From positions 118,485,657-118,549,656 of the forward strand of contig NC_083345.1 of NCBI RefSeq assembly GCF_019175385.1: DNA of 64,000 nt, in the 5' to 3' direction. Below are positions 1 through 12,310 of this stretch, piece by piece. The notes below the pieces were generated by a model. That model worked only from the letters and a program-made list of their open reading frames with translations. It did no database searches and had not been told where the DNA came from. The DNA comes from Lycium barbarum (Eukaryota; Streptophyta; Magnoliopsida; Solanales; Solanaceae). The translations under genes were made by a program, and so were the position numbers. Every line of letters starts with the position of its first letter. The first letter of the stretch is position 1.

Positions 1-502
1 ATTCATGATTGTAATTAGTAGTAATATTTGGTCTTCCGACTAGTGAAACTTCTAGCTCTAAATAAAAGAAATTTTGGTATGACGGATTACTGGCATGAGA
101 TGGAAGTGGAGTTCAAAGGAATCCCAAGGAACAAGACAAGTTGGAAACTATACGAGGGGCGAAAGATTCAAACAAGAGAATGCAATGTCTAAATTCAAAT
201 TATTAATATTCCCAATGTATAATTAACGAACTTGGGAATAAGTAAGATGTCAAATTCTCTTGAAGTCTAGTTTTCAACCGTTCATATCATTCATAATTTG
301 GACATTCCTACTAAATTTATTGGCATGTTAATGAAGGTTATCTGTTAAAGTTTTCATGCCCGCGGGCAGAGCAAGACATGGCCTAGACACAAAAAAGATT
401 CCATCGGTAAAGTTTAGGTAGCCTATCACAATTCGTCCATAAGTTGGATCGTGATAAACTTGATACTAGCAACAGGTTTAGAACGTCTTAGGATGTCTAT
501 GT
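1..502. other. AT-rich sequence, no gene seen
   Basis: I see no coding region, RNA gene or element boundary here. Base composition is that of ordinary plant intergenic DNA. Confidence 0.6.
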
Positions 503-1490
503 TGTAACACCCCAAAATTTTGTAAACTAACACTTGAATTTTTGATTGATCATTTCTTGATAGTAAGGATATATTTTACTTCACACTTTCTAAACGTGAA
601 TTTGACGATATTTGAAACTTGTTTGAAGTATTATGGTATAGTTATATAAACTACTCCTACTATTATTATCTTTATTAAATTAAGAAATGGAATAGATATA
701 TAATGTTTTGGGCGGCAAACTTTTCATATTAATCCAAACATAAAAGTTTGGGCCGCCACCTTTTTTTTTTCATCCTTATCCAAGTAACATATATACCTTT
801 TTGGCTCATATCCTCATCACCACCTCTAATTTCGTTTTCTCCAAGAAACTAAAACCCCAAAACTCCTCACCTCTCATCAAATTCTCTCACTAAATCAACC
901 ATCGAGAATTGTTCTTGTTGAACCACAAGCTACTCCTCTCTTTTGTGGTAAGTTGCAAAACCCATTTTTACACTGAACAGATGTTATTAATTTTAGCATA
1001 TTTCCTTGTATAAAGTTTAGTTTTAAGTAAGCCAAGATGATCTGGAAAGCTATTTCATAGATCTACAAATTTTGTTTAGGCTCCAAAACCTAATTTTGCT
1101 TGTATTTACTCGAAAGGGGTGATGAAGTACAAGGCAGGTGCTGCCCAGATTTCTATTTTACAAACCCTCCATGTACTACTGTTAGTATTTTGAGCATATA
1201 TATTTTTGTACGAATTTGATATTGGGGTGATTTAAATTTCTCTAGAACCCCAAGACATATATATATACAACTTTCATTAAGACCACAAAGTCTATTTTTG
1301 CCGTTTACCCCTTTGAAACTGAGCCACAATACAAGACAGTAGTACTGTTCAGAATTTATGTTTTGATAGTTTAGGGTGATTTTCACTGATATATGTTTAG
1401 TTTCGACGTGCTAAAACCACTGAACTTTAATAGATATTTGATTGTGTATTTAAGGTGTGTATATATATACTAGTTTCATCAGGCCCGTGC
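503..1490 (+). mobile_element. Probable LTR remnant (TGTAACACCCC type)
   Basis: The segment opens with TGTAACACCCCAAAATTTTG, the usual 5' terminus of many plant Ty3/gypsy LTRs. It continues with a CT-rich leader-like stretch around 800-950. No matching 3' terminus, primer-binding site or target duplication was found, so the right boundary is approximate and the call rests on the terminus alone. It may be a truncated solo LTR. Confidence 0.35.
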
Positions 1491-2278
1491 TAAGCCCGAG
1501 CCCAAACTCATGATGTAAAAGCAGACATTTTAATTAAAGAAATATAATTTGTGTTACACTTTTTACTGTATAATAATAAAATTTCAAATAAGTAAATTTG
1601 TAATATATAAAAGCAAGACTTTCAATTCAATCCTTTTAACATTTTAACTTTCATTGTTGAAACTATTTACTTCAATCAATCCGATTAGGAATCAGACTTT
1701 GAAGTTTCTGTGTTCTGAATTCTAATCTTTTCAAGTTATTCGGTTCTATATTAACAATCAATACATCACCGATGAATTTTTAAGACAAACATAGAGTTTT
1801 AATCAAAGTTGCCAGATCTGATCAAACTCGCCGACTCCCTAACTTTGCCCTGCTTCAAACTCATTTTGTGCTTATCTTAAACCCATTTATGATTTTAATG
1901 ATGTATTTTATTCTCACCTGTATTAGCAAGTACTCATCCTTTCTCTAGAATCATCTAACACAATAAATTCTTTCAATAACTCTGAATTTATACTACAATA
2001 TTTATTACTTTAGTTTTGAGTTTTACACAAATTAACCTAATGGTCTTACAAGAATATTAATAAATAATAATTAAAGTAAATAAAGTAAAATATTTTAAAA
2101 CTATACCTAAAAATAATTTTAGGACTTTATAAGCACGTATGAGCTCACTAAAGCCACAAAATATGGAAAGTTTAAAGATAAAAAATATAGTAAGACCCAA
2201 TAAATGCTGCGGTTGTTAAAAAAAAATGGCTCCAAAGTTGCTTAAACTTAACCAGAATGTATAGGACAAATAATAAAC
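1491..2278. other. AT-rich intergenic sequence
   Basis: Only short spurious reading frames and poly-A/T runs are visible. No element ends or genes are recognised. Confidence 0.6.
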
Positions 2279-2280
2279 TA

Positions 2281-2510
2281 CCCCCGCCTAAAAATATTTG
2301 TCACATTTCATTTTTGAAAGGTAATTTGACTAATTTTTAGAGCTAAATTGAATTAGATTAATTTAATATTTTAAAATTAAAATTGAGATATTCGAGAATT
2401 ACATGGAAATAGTATCAATATAGTGATTTAAAAAAAAAATATATTGATTAAAATTTATGTAACTTGACCATCGATAAGTGAAAAGTGACAAATATTTTGA
2501 GATGAAAGTG
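2281..2510. mobile_element. Stowaway-type MITE
   Basis: The left end (CCCCCGCCTAAAAATATTTG, then TCACATTTC) and the right end (GAAAAGTGACAAATATTTTG, then AGATGAAAGTG) form imperfect terminal inverted repeats around an AT-rich 230-bp core. TA dinucleotides flank both ends (2279-2280 and 2511-2512), as expected for Tc1/mariner-driven Stowaway elements. It has no coding capacity. Confidence 0.65.
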
Positions 2511-2512
2511 TA

Positions 2513-3381
2513 AAAAATATCTAAGGAGCTAAAAAAACAATAATCACAAATAGGTACAACTCCAATATTGACCAATTACGAAGTCACATGTGAAAATGCC
2601 TTGAGAAAGGGAGTGGTAGCAAAAGTAAAAAAATTGCAGGGGAAAAGCAAGCAACAACCACGTGGCAGCTTAATCCCCAAGAATTGTGGAGTCAAATAGT
2701 CCAACTTTCACAAAATAATGTACAACAACAAATGCATAGCTAAATTCCAATTCTAGCCAAATGCAAATCCATGTAGTTAGCAAATAACCCAACCAAATGG
2801 TTGAGATGTAATCATGGACGACAAAACTCATTTGATTCTCCCTTATTATGTATAGTAATATATATACACACACACTCTTGTACAAGATAAGGGAAATTGG
2901 CTAAGGAATTTGACATATGTATTTGATCGTTGCTTTGGGGATTTATAACTTCTTAATGTTTGTTTGAGCTTTAGAAGCACTAAAGCTCCAAGGTTTGCAC
3001 CTAAACTTGAACTTTTCTTTCAATTTATTTTGTTTGAGTTATTGTGAGAAGCTTGAATTTTGGTGAAACAGTATCTACTTTAAATTGTTGCCATATTGAT
3101 TTTGTTGCTACTTTAATAGTTTACTTGCTTTGTTGGTTGAGAACGAATATCTTGAGACACTTCAATAAGATAACGTTATCATTGAGGGTATAATTTTGTA
3201 ATTGAGTTATGAACATGTTAAAATCACATTGATGTTATGTGAAGTATTTTTTTGTAAGACGACTTAATTCGCCCACACATACAGATTGCTTGAGCATTAT
3301 TGTATTCTTGTCAGGACACTGTCCTTCTTTTGACGGTGACCTTGTCACTTATAATGACATACCTCATGGTATTGTTTGGAT
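2513..3381. other. Intergenic sequence, nothing recognised
   Basis: Short reading frames here have no recognisable domain. No RNA gene or repeat ends were seen. Confidence 0.5.
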
Positions 3382-3659
3382 CTTGCCCATCTTGACTTTG
3401 AATTTACATTTCATCTTGACGATGAACTTTAGTCCATCTTCGAGTATGAGTGGAAAGCCACTTTCAATATGGTTCTTCATTCTCTTGATTATTGGGTGAC
3501 GACCCTTCTTGATTTCGGATCTTGTCCATTTTGACTTTGGATTTACATTTCATCTTGATGATGGAATTTTGTCCATTTTCGAGCTTGAGCGGAAAACCAC
3601 TTTCAATATGACTCATGATTCTCTTGATTATTGGGTGATGACCCTTCTTGATTTGGGCT
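3382..3659 (+). repeat. Two-copy 139-bp tandem repeat
   Basis: A 139-bp unit beginning CTTGYCCATYTTGACTTTG occurs at 3382 and again at 3521 with scattered substitutions. The two reading frames across it are near copies of each other, and they look like a by-product of the duplication, not a gene. Confidence 0.75.
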
Positions 3660-3739
3660 TCGGTCCTTCTTGTTATTTGATTATACTTGATGTGATGGCA
3701 TGACGTATGTGCTGGGCGAAATTAACTAACTGAATGACT

Positions 3740-4290
3740 TTCTCGAATTAGCTTGGGAAGCTTTCTTGACACTAGAGATATGAATATTGTTATTTGGAAC
3801 TACTTCTTTGATAAGTCTATTCCTTGAATTTAGTTCTTGGACTCATTTTTGATACATAGCTCATTGTTAAATTAACTAATTGAATGATGCTTCATGAATT
3901 AGCTTCAAAAGCTTTCTTGACACTTGGTATTTGAAATATTAGTATCTTGAACTATCTTATGGTTTGGTGGTTCTCTTGAAATGTCGTACATTGATTAAGT
4001 ACTTGATGATAAATCGGATAAGCTTATATTTTGAACTTACTTCTTGCACTCATATTTGATACATAGCTCACTATTTAATTAAGTAATTAGTGGACCTTGT
4101 TAAATTAGCTTTGGAAAGCTTCTTGATATTTGAGGTTTTAAATATTGGTATGTTAAACTATTTATTATTTGATATTGGATTCTCTTGAAACAATTGTACC
4201 TTCATTAATTACTTGATGATGATTTTGGTATGCTCATTTCTAGAATTTATTTTTGCACACCTTACATAGCATACTTTTTTATATGAAATG
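3740..4290 (+). repeat. Diverged tandem repeats of about 150-210 bp
   Basis: The phrase AATTAGCTT...AGCTTTCTTGA recurs near 3745, 3896 and 4103, and TTTGATACATAGCTCA recurs near 3848 and 4057. Old tandem copies of roughly 150-210 bp are implied. They lie just upstream of the decayed gypsy body at 5.2 kb and may be its LTR or leader; that link is inference. Confidence 0.5.
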
Positions 4291-5160
4291 TTAGTTAAGT
4301 TTATGTGCCACTAAGCTTTATGCCTAGCGATAGTTTGTTACTATCGTAGATGATGTTCCGAGGGAGACTTAAGGATGACCATTTGAAGTAGACTATTTGG
4401 AAGCTTAGGTGAAGATCACATTTGCATGAGCATGTTCATTTTGAATAATTTTGGGGACTTGTACGTGATCCATGTGATACACTTAGATATGCACTTTTGA
4501 ATGAAATTTGGGTCATGATGCTAATATTTTGAAACTTGATTTTGCTGAATGACTTGACTATTTTGGGAGTGTCCATGCCCAAGTCTTGTAATATTTTAAA
4601 TTCAGTATTTATGTTGAACTTGGGAAACTCAACTAGTTTGTATTTGAGATTGAGAGTTGAATTTCATGCTTGGTATGAGCCTTGGATGTTGTACCATGAA
4701 AAATATTTCTCTACTACGTATTTGATGAATTCTAAATTGTTGATTTAACTCAGAATATGTGCTTTCCATTTTTGTTCTAATTGAATATCTACATTTTAAG
4801 GGTTTTTTTTTCCTAGTATGTTGAGATGTTGTATTTTGAACTTTTTTCATATGGGCCTTCCGGTAATGAGTTATAAATACTATGTTTTAAATTAGTTTCT
4901 TACAAAATTTTTGTTATACTTGAACTCTTTATCTATTTGAAACTATTTTTAACTTAGTAAGTTTGATTAGCTTTGTTAAGTGGCATCCTCCCAAAGGGGT
5001 GCTACATATGTACTCATATCAGAATAGTCTCTCATGCTTATAAATGAGGGACTACAAACAATTGATCAAAGTTTCTCATTGTTTCTTACTCTAGATTGTG
5101 CAATAGATCTTGACTCTAAGAATATCTCTAATGCATCTGACTTCGAATTCACCTAAATGA
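4291..5160. other. Sequence upstream of the decayed gypsy body, no gene
   Basis: No intact frame or clear LTR end is visible. Position suggests 5' untranslated or LTR sequence of the degenerate element that follows. Confidence 0.35.
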
Positions 5161-5199
5161 ATTGTACTCGTAACTCCAGTATTAATGCTCTAGCTCGTG

Positions 5200-6985
5200 T
5201 CAATGGTATCGTGACACAAAGAAGAGCTTAGAATGCTCAGGCTCAGAAGAAGAAGAAGAAGAAGAAGAAGAATGGTTGAGGTCGTCCACCAGCTCGGTTG
5301 GAACAAGTACCTCAGGTTGAGCAAGTAGCAAAAGTTACGGAGGGACAAGTGCATTTTTGGGTAACGTTAGGTAGCCATCCCAACATAGGGCCCTTTGTGT
5401 TTCTTGTAGGCATAAGCATTTGGGCAAGTGTATGTTAGGTTTAAAGTATGTAACAATTGTATAGATAGCGGGCACTTCAAGACAATGCCTGAAATTCTAG
5501 CAAAACCCTAGTGGGAGATTAACCCATCCCTACGATTAATCATCTGATACTACAATAGAACCTCTCTTAGCTCGTGGACCTAGAACTCAGGCTGGGTGAG
5601 GAAGGGGGAAGGTATAGAGGCATGATCAGTCACTCAGGAAAGGGGACAACCCCGTCTTCATGTAGCATTAACTCACTAGAGCCTAGACATCTTCAGTTGG
5701 GGTCAAAAGTATTTTGTTATTTTTGTCATTCATTTTGCATATATTACACCTTACTTTTGAAAAACTGCGGGTTAGAATCTGAATAGTTAGACGAGTCATT
5801 CTTGCTTTCTTCTCCAGGCTGTGAGTTTATAAAAGAAGCAAAGTTTTATAAAGGTTGCATAGTTTCATTTAAGGGTCGCTTTTCCCCCACCGATCTCATA
5901 GAAATAGAAATGGTAGATTTCGATATGATCATAAGAATGGATTAGTAGTAGTCTTGTCATGCCATAATGGATTGTTGTGTCAAGACAATCAAGTTTCAGT
6001 TTCCTAACGAAGAAGCCCTGGACTGAAAGGGTTGCACAGCTTCTCTGTGGGTTAGTTTATTTCTTCCCTTAATGCTAAGAAATTGATAATTAAGAAAGGG
6101 GTGCTAGCCTATCTAGCTCACATCACCAACCCAGAAGTAAAAGCCCACTTACTCTCCAGACTGTTCTAGTGGTCAACAAGTTATATTTGGATAACCTACC
6201 TTGCCTTCCTCCGGAAAGAGTGATAGATTTTGTCACAAGGGTGCAGTTAGGCACTCAACTGATATCTATTTCTCCCTGTAGAATGGCTCACATAGAACTA
6301 GAAAAACTGAAAGAGTAGTTGAAAGACCTTCTTGATAAAGGTTTTATCAGGTTGAATGTCTCAGATGGAGTACCTCGGTCATATTTTCAAGAAGAAAGTT
6401 GTTTCATTCCAAATATGCATTGTTTATCAGTGGTTGGACAAAGTAAAAATTAAGAGAAGTACCCTTTGCCATGAATTGATGATCTGTTTGACCAGCCTTA
6501 GGGTACTTTTCATAAATAGCTTTAAGGTCCGAACATCACCAGTTAAGAATAAATAAAAGAGATACTACGATTACAATCATTAGGATCGCTATGGACATTA
6601 TGTGTTCTTCGGGTCAATTAATGCCCCGGCTGCATTCATAGACCTCATGAACATAGTATTTATACCTTTCTCGACACTTTCATCATTGTGGTCATACATG
6701 AAATATCATTATACTCCAAAAGTAATGAAGAATATGTCGAACACCTTAGAACAACCTTGCATATTTTGATACATAATGAGTTATACACCAAATGTTTGAA
6801 GTGTGAATTCTAGCTAAAATCTTTGGCATTCTTAGCCACATGGTGTTCGGTGAATAAATTAAAGTTGACCCTTAGAAGATAGAAGCAGTCAAGAGTTGTT
6901 TAAGGTTGACAATACTAATTGAGTTCAGGAGTTTCTTGGGTTTGACTAGTTATTATAGATTTTTTGTTGAGGGGTTTTCTACACT
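5200..6985 (+). pseudogene. Degenerate Ty3/gypsy gag-pol (chromovirus type)
   Basis: No frame is open, but conserved pieces follow in polyprotein order once frameshifts are allowed. Around 5385-5500 there is a gag zinc-knuckle-like run (C-x2-C-x3-HLGKC, then CIDSGHFK). Around 5920-6060 comes the protease tail (MVDFDMI, then IKFQFPNEEALDWKG). Around 6110-6360 lies the linker to reverse transcriptase (LKDLLDKGFIR). Around 6585-6985 are reverse-transcriptase remnants (GSINAPAAF, HLRTTLHIL, then FLGLTSYYRFFVEGFS-like text spread over frames). The usual family arrangement is gag-protease-RT-RNaseH-integrase; here the match stops near 6985 and the rest is lost. The order resembles the Tekay/Del group. 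Many stops and frameshifts mark an old dead copy. Confidence 0.75.
5245..5272 (+). repeat. (AGA)n microsatellite
   Basis: About nine AGA units lie inside the degenerate gag region and would encode a lysine run in one frame. Confidence 0.85.
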
Positions 6986-8220
6986 GTAGCATGATTGACT
7001 TCGAATTTACTTTTGACATAATCTTTGGTGTGTTGAACCGTGTGATATGAAGTTCTCATTTTTAATGAAATTCTCATTTTCAATTATGCTGAAGTGACAT
7101 TTGTAATGCATGAATGAGATTGTACGTCCTTTTTCAAAGCAAACACCACTATTTATGCGTTTGTATATTCGAATGAAGTCAAATAAAATGAATAGTTCAT
7201 TAAAAGAAAACATTTCCTATATTAAGAGTTTTTACATTTTCAGGTTGAAATCCGAAATTTAATTAAGAATGAAGGATTCTATTAATTTCACGATACTCTT
7301 TGGTTGTGACCCTTGATGGTGAAAGATTAATCATTCTAAGACCAACATAGCATCAATTGATGCTAAATTGGCGCCTAGTCTCAACGTGGCCTCGACCTAT
7401 TTTTAGACCTTACACGCATAATATAAAAGATCCCCCAAGATTAGCATCCATGTTATCAACCGTCCCGCGTTTCATTTGTGTATAATTCTGTTTTTCTAAA
7501 CCATAGTAAAAGAATAGACAATTTTCTTTTCCTTTGTCATTTCACTGGAAAAATCAGATTTTAAAAGGAAAACTATAATTTTTTGATCAGGTCTTCAGTC
7601 AGTGATTTAGCTCTAGAATTAAACTCGTTAATAGTAATAGCTAGTACTATTAATTTTGGAAATTCAAGATTAAGCATGTCCTTTAGAAAAACAAGAAGAG
7701 CCATCATGAATAAAGTATTCCTTAACTGCTTACTTTGTAAATAAATTCAACATTTTACTTGTTCAATTTCTTACTTTCAATCTTATAAGCATGAGCTAAC
7801 GACTCTGTTTGTCAAGTTTCTACAGCTTCTTTTTTACACCTAACTTCTTTGTTTTTTACTTTTTAAAACATCATGCCGTTGTCATTTTAGATTTTTTTTT
7901 TCATTCACGTAAGATTAGTAAAATAACAATTTGGTTTTAAGATTTTGGTTGATCACTATGACATATTTTCGTGTTAGGTAATAATAAGTACCCAACACTG
8001 CAAATTAAGGTCCAAATAAATTATTTCACTTGGGGGAAAGTAAAAAAAGAAACAAAATAGGGACACATAGATGCATTGCATGTAACTGGTACTTGTCCAT
8101 CATTTAATTACTGTTTCAGTACTTGTCGGTCGTGAACAAACTACTGATAGCACACTTCATTTTTTCAACAATGTTTTCTCAAATATAGGGGGAAAATATA
8201 GATGAAATTTTGCATTATTC
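6986..8220. other. AT-rich sequence, no gene seen
   Basis: After the gypsy homology ends I see no domain, RNA gene or element end. The reading frames are short and AT-driven. Confidence 0.5.
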
Positions 8221-8221
8221 A

Positions 8222-8740
8222 TTATAAAAAGCCAGTCAAAAAGTCATCATTCACTAAAAACACAAAAACAATGTCTTCTCAGTCAATATTCTCATGCAAG
8301 GAAAGCACATATCTTTTGAAAAAATATCTAAAATAATGGTTGAAGAGAATTTGTTGCACCCTATTGGGGTAATAAGGTCAATAAAATTGAAAATATCTTG
8401 TTTTATTTACCTACTATTTCTATTTCTAGAAAGGTCAAACGAAACAGCTCGAATGGAATATGATTCTGTACCCCTTTGTTCGTTAATTTTGATAAAGAAT
8501 GATGCTATATCAAATTATGAACCATTTGAGAGAACTTTTTTGACTAATGACGCCTTGTTACTTGTTGAGCAGTAATTTATCACTTGATTAATCAGCAACT
8601 TGTCATTATGTCATATGACAATTCAACAACTAATTAAGGTGGGTTTTTTTTTTCTTTTCAGGTTATCGATGGTGTTATTACAGTGGGGTTCCTCACCTTG
8701 TCGATATTGTTACAGCCCCATGTCACGCTATGCTAACACC
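8222..8740 (+). CDS. Weak candidate two-exon gene or gene relic, function unknown
   Basis: A TATA-like TATAAAAAG at 8223 is followed by an A-rich leader and an ATG at 8271 opening a 21-codon frame. The main open frame is 8294-8575 (93 aa) and has no motif I recognise. It ends at a possible splice donor (GAGCA then GTAATTT, near 8570), and a pyrimidine-rich acceptor (TTTCTTTTCAG) ends near 8661. Joining the two would replace the stop and add about 30 residues ending near 8738. The residues match nothing I know. It could be a decayed gene, a captured fragment or chance. A hAT MITE begins 80 bp downstream. Confidence 0.2.
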
Positions 8741-8819
8741 TGAACTGAACTAACTTGTAAACAATGTTGATGCTATACAGTCATCTGGCGCCTGCCCCAA
8801 ATGAAGTAGCTCTCCCGCC

Positions 8820-9013
8820 CAGAGGCGGATCCAAGATTTAAATTCTATGAGTTCAATCTTAAGATTTTTAGCATTGAACCCATTATATTTTTAAAATTAG
8901 GGGGTTCATATCTACTATTTATTATAATTTTAATAATTTTTTACACATAAATTTAGGCTCCGCGTCAAAAGTTAGGGGTTCAACCCCTAACTTGTAGGCT
9001 AGATACGCCTCTG
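8820..9013. mobile_element. hAT-type MITE (194 bp) with 8-bp TSD
   Basis: Terminal inverted repeats CAGAGGCGGATC and (right end, reverse complement) CAGAGGCGTATC bound a 194-bp AT-rich core. The exact 8-bp duplication CTCCCGCC flanks it at 8812-8819 and 9014-9021, diagnostic of hAT transposition. It has no coding capacity. Its ends resemble those of the element at 20419. Confidence 0.85.
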
Positions 9014-9021
9014 CTCCCGCC

Positions 9022-10673
9022 CTTAGACCCCTTTTCATATCAAGAAGATGAGATCATATGGTACGACAGTGTAGAAATTAAAGCATCCAACATGGCGAGG
9101 TTTAAAGGTTGAAAAACTCAGGGCGAGTACCTAGGAACCCAGAGAGAAGGGATGACATAATTATTGATGAAGTACTCCGGGGAGTTGAAAATCACCAACA
9201 ATTAGTACCTTGAGGGAACGTTTGGGCTACGCTAACAAAAGTTATCCCAACATAAAATTTGACATAAGTAATATGTATCATGTTTGGTTGGTTGTTCAAA
9301 AGAAAAGTAATTGCAGGATAATTTAATAGTACATCATTTTGATTGACCTTATTAAACTCCGTTGAGAATATATGCTTAAGTCATACTAAAATATTTGTAT
9401 TATTTTATTCTGGACAGAAGGTAGAACAAGAATGAGTAACTAAAAACAGAAAATTTCTTAAACTAATCAATCACTAAATATCAATGCTCACATTATTATT
9501 CACCTTATAACATTATATATTTTACTAATTACTGTATAAATAAGCCCTATGTTACAATTCATGCATGACCAGTCCTTAAACCAAATCACTCCTAAGAGTT
9601 ACACTAATTAATATGTGGGTACAATACAAGTATAGATGAAAGACAACCAATTAGTACCTTAAGGGGTACAATACAACCAAAGCCTTTTCTTCATGACATA
9701 ATACACAAAACTATCAAACAAGGATCACCTTTTTCAGTCATAAATGCCACATCCAAACTTTTCTAAATGAAAGACAACAAAGTAGGTGGCAAATGCAATG
9801 CCGTGAATTTAGCCATGACTACTGACCCAATACTCGTCTTCCCCAACCACCAAAAATCCAAATGAAAGATGAGGTCAACAAAACCAAAATAAAGTCAAAA
9901 AATACTTAAATGCTGCAGCTATTCATGGAATACGCTTTACGTATTAAAGGCATATAGGCCATAGTGTGACATTGCCATGACAACTTCTGTTAGAAGCACT
10001 GTTTATGCATCTCCCGATCAAATCCACCTACGTTAGAATTACTCGTTAACGATTGATCAAATCTAATAAAATTCATCCTCGGAAAGTTCATCCTTGGAAA
10101 CAAGAAGTTTGGATCTTATTCGTGCAGTAACGAGACACATATCCTCTTCGAGACTATCCAATTTTTTTTCCTAATCGTGAAAGAGTAGAGAAAATACGGT
10201 ATATACACAGATGTATCAAATATTTTTTAAAGATATGTTTATATACAATAAGCAAAGCCGATGGCAAAATAATTCAAAGGAAATTGTTTAATTGAGATAG
10301 AAAGTAAAACTTTAATATTTTACAGTTTCAAATTAAAAGTCATAGATACATTAAATTATACCAGTAAGTCCGCATTATTTGTGCAAAATTCTGCTACGAT
10401 ATAACATTAACCTAACCAGACAGGTTGGTTAGAGTGGGAGCCGTACAAGTACAAAAAACTGTGGAGAACATTACAAGAGGCTAACTGTTAAAAGGTACAT
10501 GTGTCTGCAGGTGATGCACTTGTTGTCATTATACTTTCCTCCAAATTTTACATCATAATCTCCTGCAGTACTTTTGAATTAGTTTGTGGGTGCATTACAT
10601 TTGGTCAAGCTTCAATTTTTCTTCATTTTTAATGCATTTTGCTGACCAAATCTTTTTGGGCTTTAGAGTTAGT

Positions 10674-10675
<2 letters not shown>
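9022..10675. other. Intergenic sequence, nothing recognised
   Basis: No gene, domain or paired element ends were identified over this 1.6 kb. Confidence 0.5.

Positions 10676-10725
<50 letters not shown>
10676..10725. repeat. (AT)n microsatellite
   Basis: About 25 AT units, interrupted near the right end by a G. The open frame across it (alternating Tyr-Ile) is an artefact. Confidence 0.95.
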
Positions 10726-10731
<6 letters not shown>

Positions 10732-10950
10732 GGATCACTATCTTTCTTGGTTGTTGGAGGAAATACAGACACTAAGATCATCAAAATAATTATTTTCCTT
10801 CATGAAACCAATATAATGCAAAATGTCTAATACAACCCCGATAAGCAGTGACACAAGTCATGAGCGTCTAAGAAGATAGAATAATACAGCTGTCTCAAAC
10901 TATAAATACTGTCTGAAAAAGAAGAATGTGATGGCAAATAGAAGGGGACT

Positions 10951-11352
10951 CACTACAAGAAAAAATATATTTTGCAATAAAATTATTTTTGTTGCCATAG
11001 ATTAATTATTATTGTAAAAAGTACTTTTGACAACAATTTTGTTTTTGTTGCATATATTTTTCCCAATGGCTGTTATTGCAACAACGTGCAACAATTTTTT
11101 TTTTTTTTTTGGCCAAAAGTACTTTTGGCAACAATTTTGTTTTTGTTGCATAGACTTTTCCCAATGGCTGTTATTGTAACAACGTGCAATAACTTTTTTT
11201 TTTTTGGGCCAAAAGTACTTTTGCAACAATAATCAATACCATGGCAACAAAATTAAATTCTTTGGCAACAAAAAGTTCATTTGCCAACAATAAAACTAAG
11301 TTGTTGCTAAATATTGAATTTTTTATTGTCATTTCTATACTTTCTTATAGTG
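10951..11352. mobile_element. CACTA-type MITE (402 bp) with ACT duplication
   Basis: It starts CACTACAAGAAAA and ends TTTCTTATAGTG, the terminal signature of CACTA elements. The 3-bp duplication ACT flanks it at 10948-10950 and 11353-11355. The core holds a tandem duplication of about 115 bp (AAAAGTACTTTTG, CAACAATTTTGTTTTTGTTGC, CCCAATGGCTGTTATTG) and many short CAACAA/TTGTTG inverted motifs, the subterminal repeats usual in this superfamily. It carries no transposase. Confidence 0.85.
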
Positions 11353-11355
11353 ACT

Positions 11356-11910
11356 CCAAGGTGTCGCGATATAGTTGAGCAACTCATCTCTGTAGGCAGA
11401 GCTCACTCTATGTGGCTGGTATTGATCAGTAAAGTGTTGAGAGATCAACTCTTGGAAGAGATGCACTCCTCCATAGGTACGTTGTCCTTCAAGTACCTTG
11501 GAGCTCCGTTATCCTTCAGGAAACTCACTATCAGTCGATGCCTGCCTTTGGCTGAAAAGATCATTGCTAGGATCAAATGTTGGACCTCAAAGTTCTTATG
11601 CTATAGACGCAGAATTCAACTAATTAGGAGTATACTCTTTGAGATGCAAACTTATTGGGCTCAAGTTTTCCTCTTACATAAGAAGACTCTTTCAATGATT
11701 ACCAGTGTTAGCAGAAACTTCTTATGGACAGGTAGTAATGAATTCTCCGGAAAAGCACTAGAAGTCCACTGATGGGCTCAGTCTCCCCAACTTCTTTCTG
11801 TGGAACAAGGCTGCGATTAGTAAGTTACCATGAGTTGTAACTAAGAAGAAGGAGAGTCTATGGATTCAATGGATTCACACCTTTTATATAAAAGGTTGAG
11901 CAATGGAAAC
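11356..11910 (+). pseudogene. L1-type LINE reverse-transcriptase C-terminal fragment, left part
   Basis: An open frame covers 11314-11772 in one phase. It carries the region after the catalytic core that is well conserved in plant L1-type non-LTR elements: FKYLGAPLSFRKLTISRC, then IARIKCWTSKFL, then QLIRSILFEMQTYWAQVFLL, then FLWTGSNEFSGKAL. The match goes on in a second frame to about 11905 (LSLPNFFLWNKAAISKL, LWIQWIHTFYIKG), with at least one frameshift and an internal stop. The catalytic domain and ORF1 are absent upstream; a CACTA MITE abuts at 11352. The coding match is cut at 11910 by a solo LTR and resumes at 15743. Confidence 0.85.
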
Positions 11911-12125
11911 TGATATATCTCGTAGTTTTATAAGTTGAGATCCGTAGTATGTTAGTTGCCCTAGTCTCGGACACCGGGGCTGTCTCCGAGGTTATACGAG
12001 GTTGGACCTGTCTATCTTATGTTTTATAAGAGCTTAAGTTCATGTTTGGTAAGTTATGAAAGGATTAGAGAACAAGTGGATCGAAGAGAATATATTTCGA
12101 CAAAGTTTCGTTCTGAAATTGTTTT

Positions 12126-12310
12126 AGACGGACCATATTGTTGGGATACAGATCGTATCTTGAGATACAGACCGTATTTAAGGATTTAAAAATTTAACAG
12201 AGAAGGTAAATTTTGAGGTTGGGAAATACGGACCATTATACGGTCGTAAAAAATTATAAGGCCAGTATATTAGCCGTATATTTTTATACAACTAGTATAT
12301 ACGGGCTGTT
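12126..12310. repeat. Palindromic ACGG(A/T)CCGT cluster in LTR
   Basis: Degraded copies of TACGGACCGTA and TACGGTCCGTA (for example ACGGACCATA, ACAGACCGTATT, TACGGTCGTAA and CGTATATT) are packed in 185 bp upstream of the TATATT/CTCATTTC leader of this LTR. The same motif family occupies the equivalent place in the LTRs at 25275 and 37300. Confidence 0.6.

Noticed and set aside
1153..1386. 77-codon minus-strand frame
   Set aside because: No motif; it is inside the LTR-like remnant.
10639..10830. 63-codon frame with Tyr-Ile repeats
   Set aside because: It is the translation of an AT microsatellite; the frames at 13391, 13449 and 26841 are the same kind of artefact.
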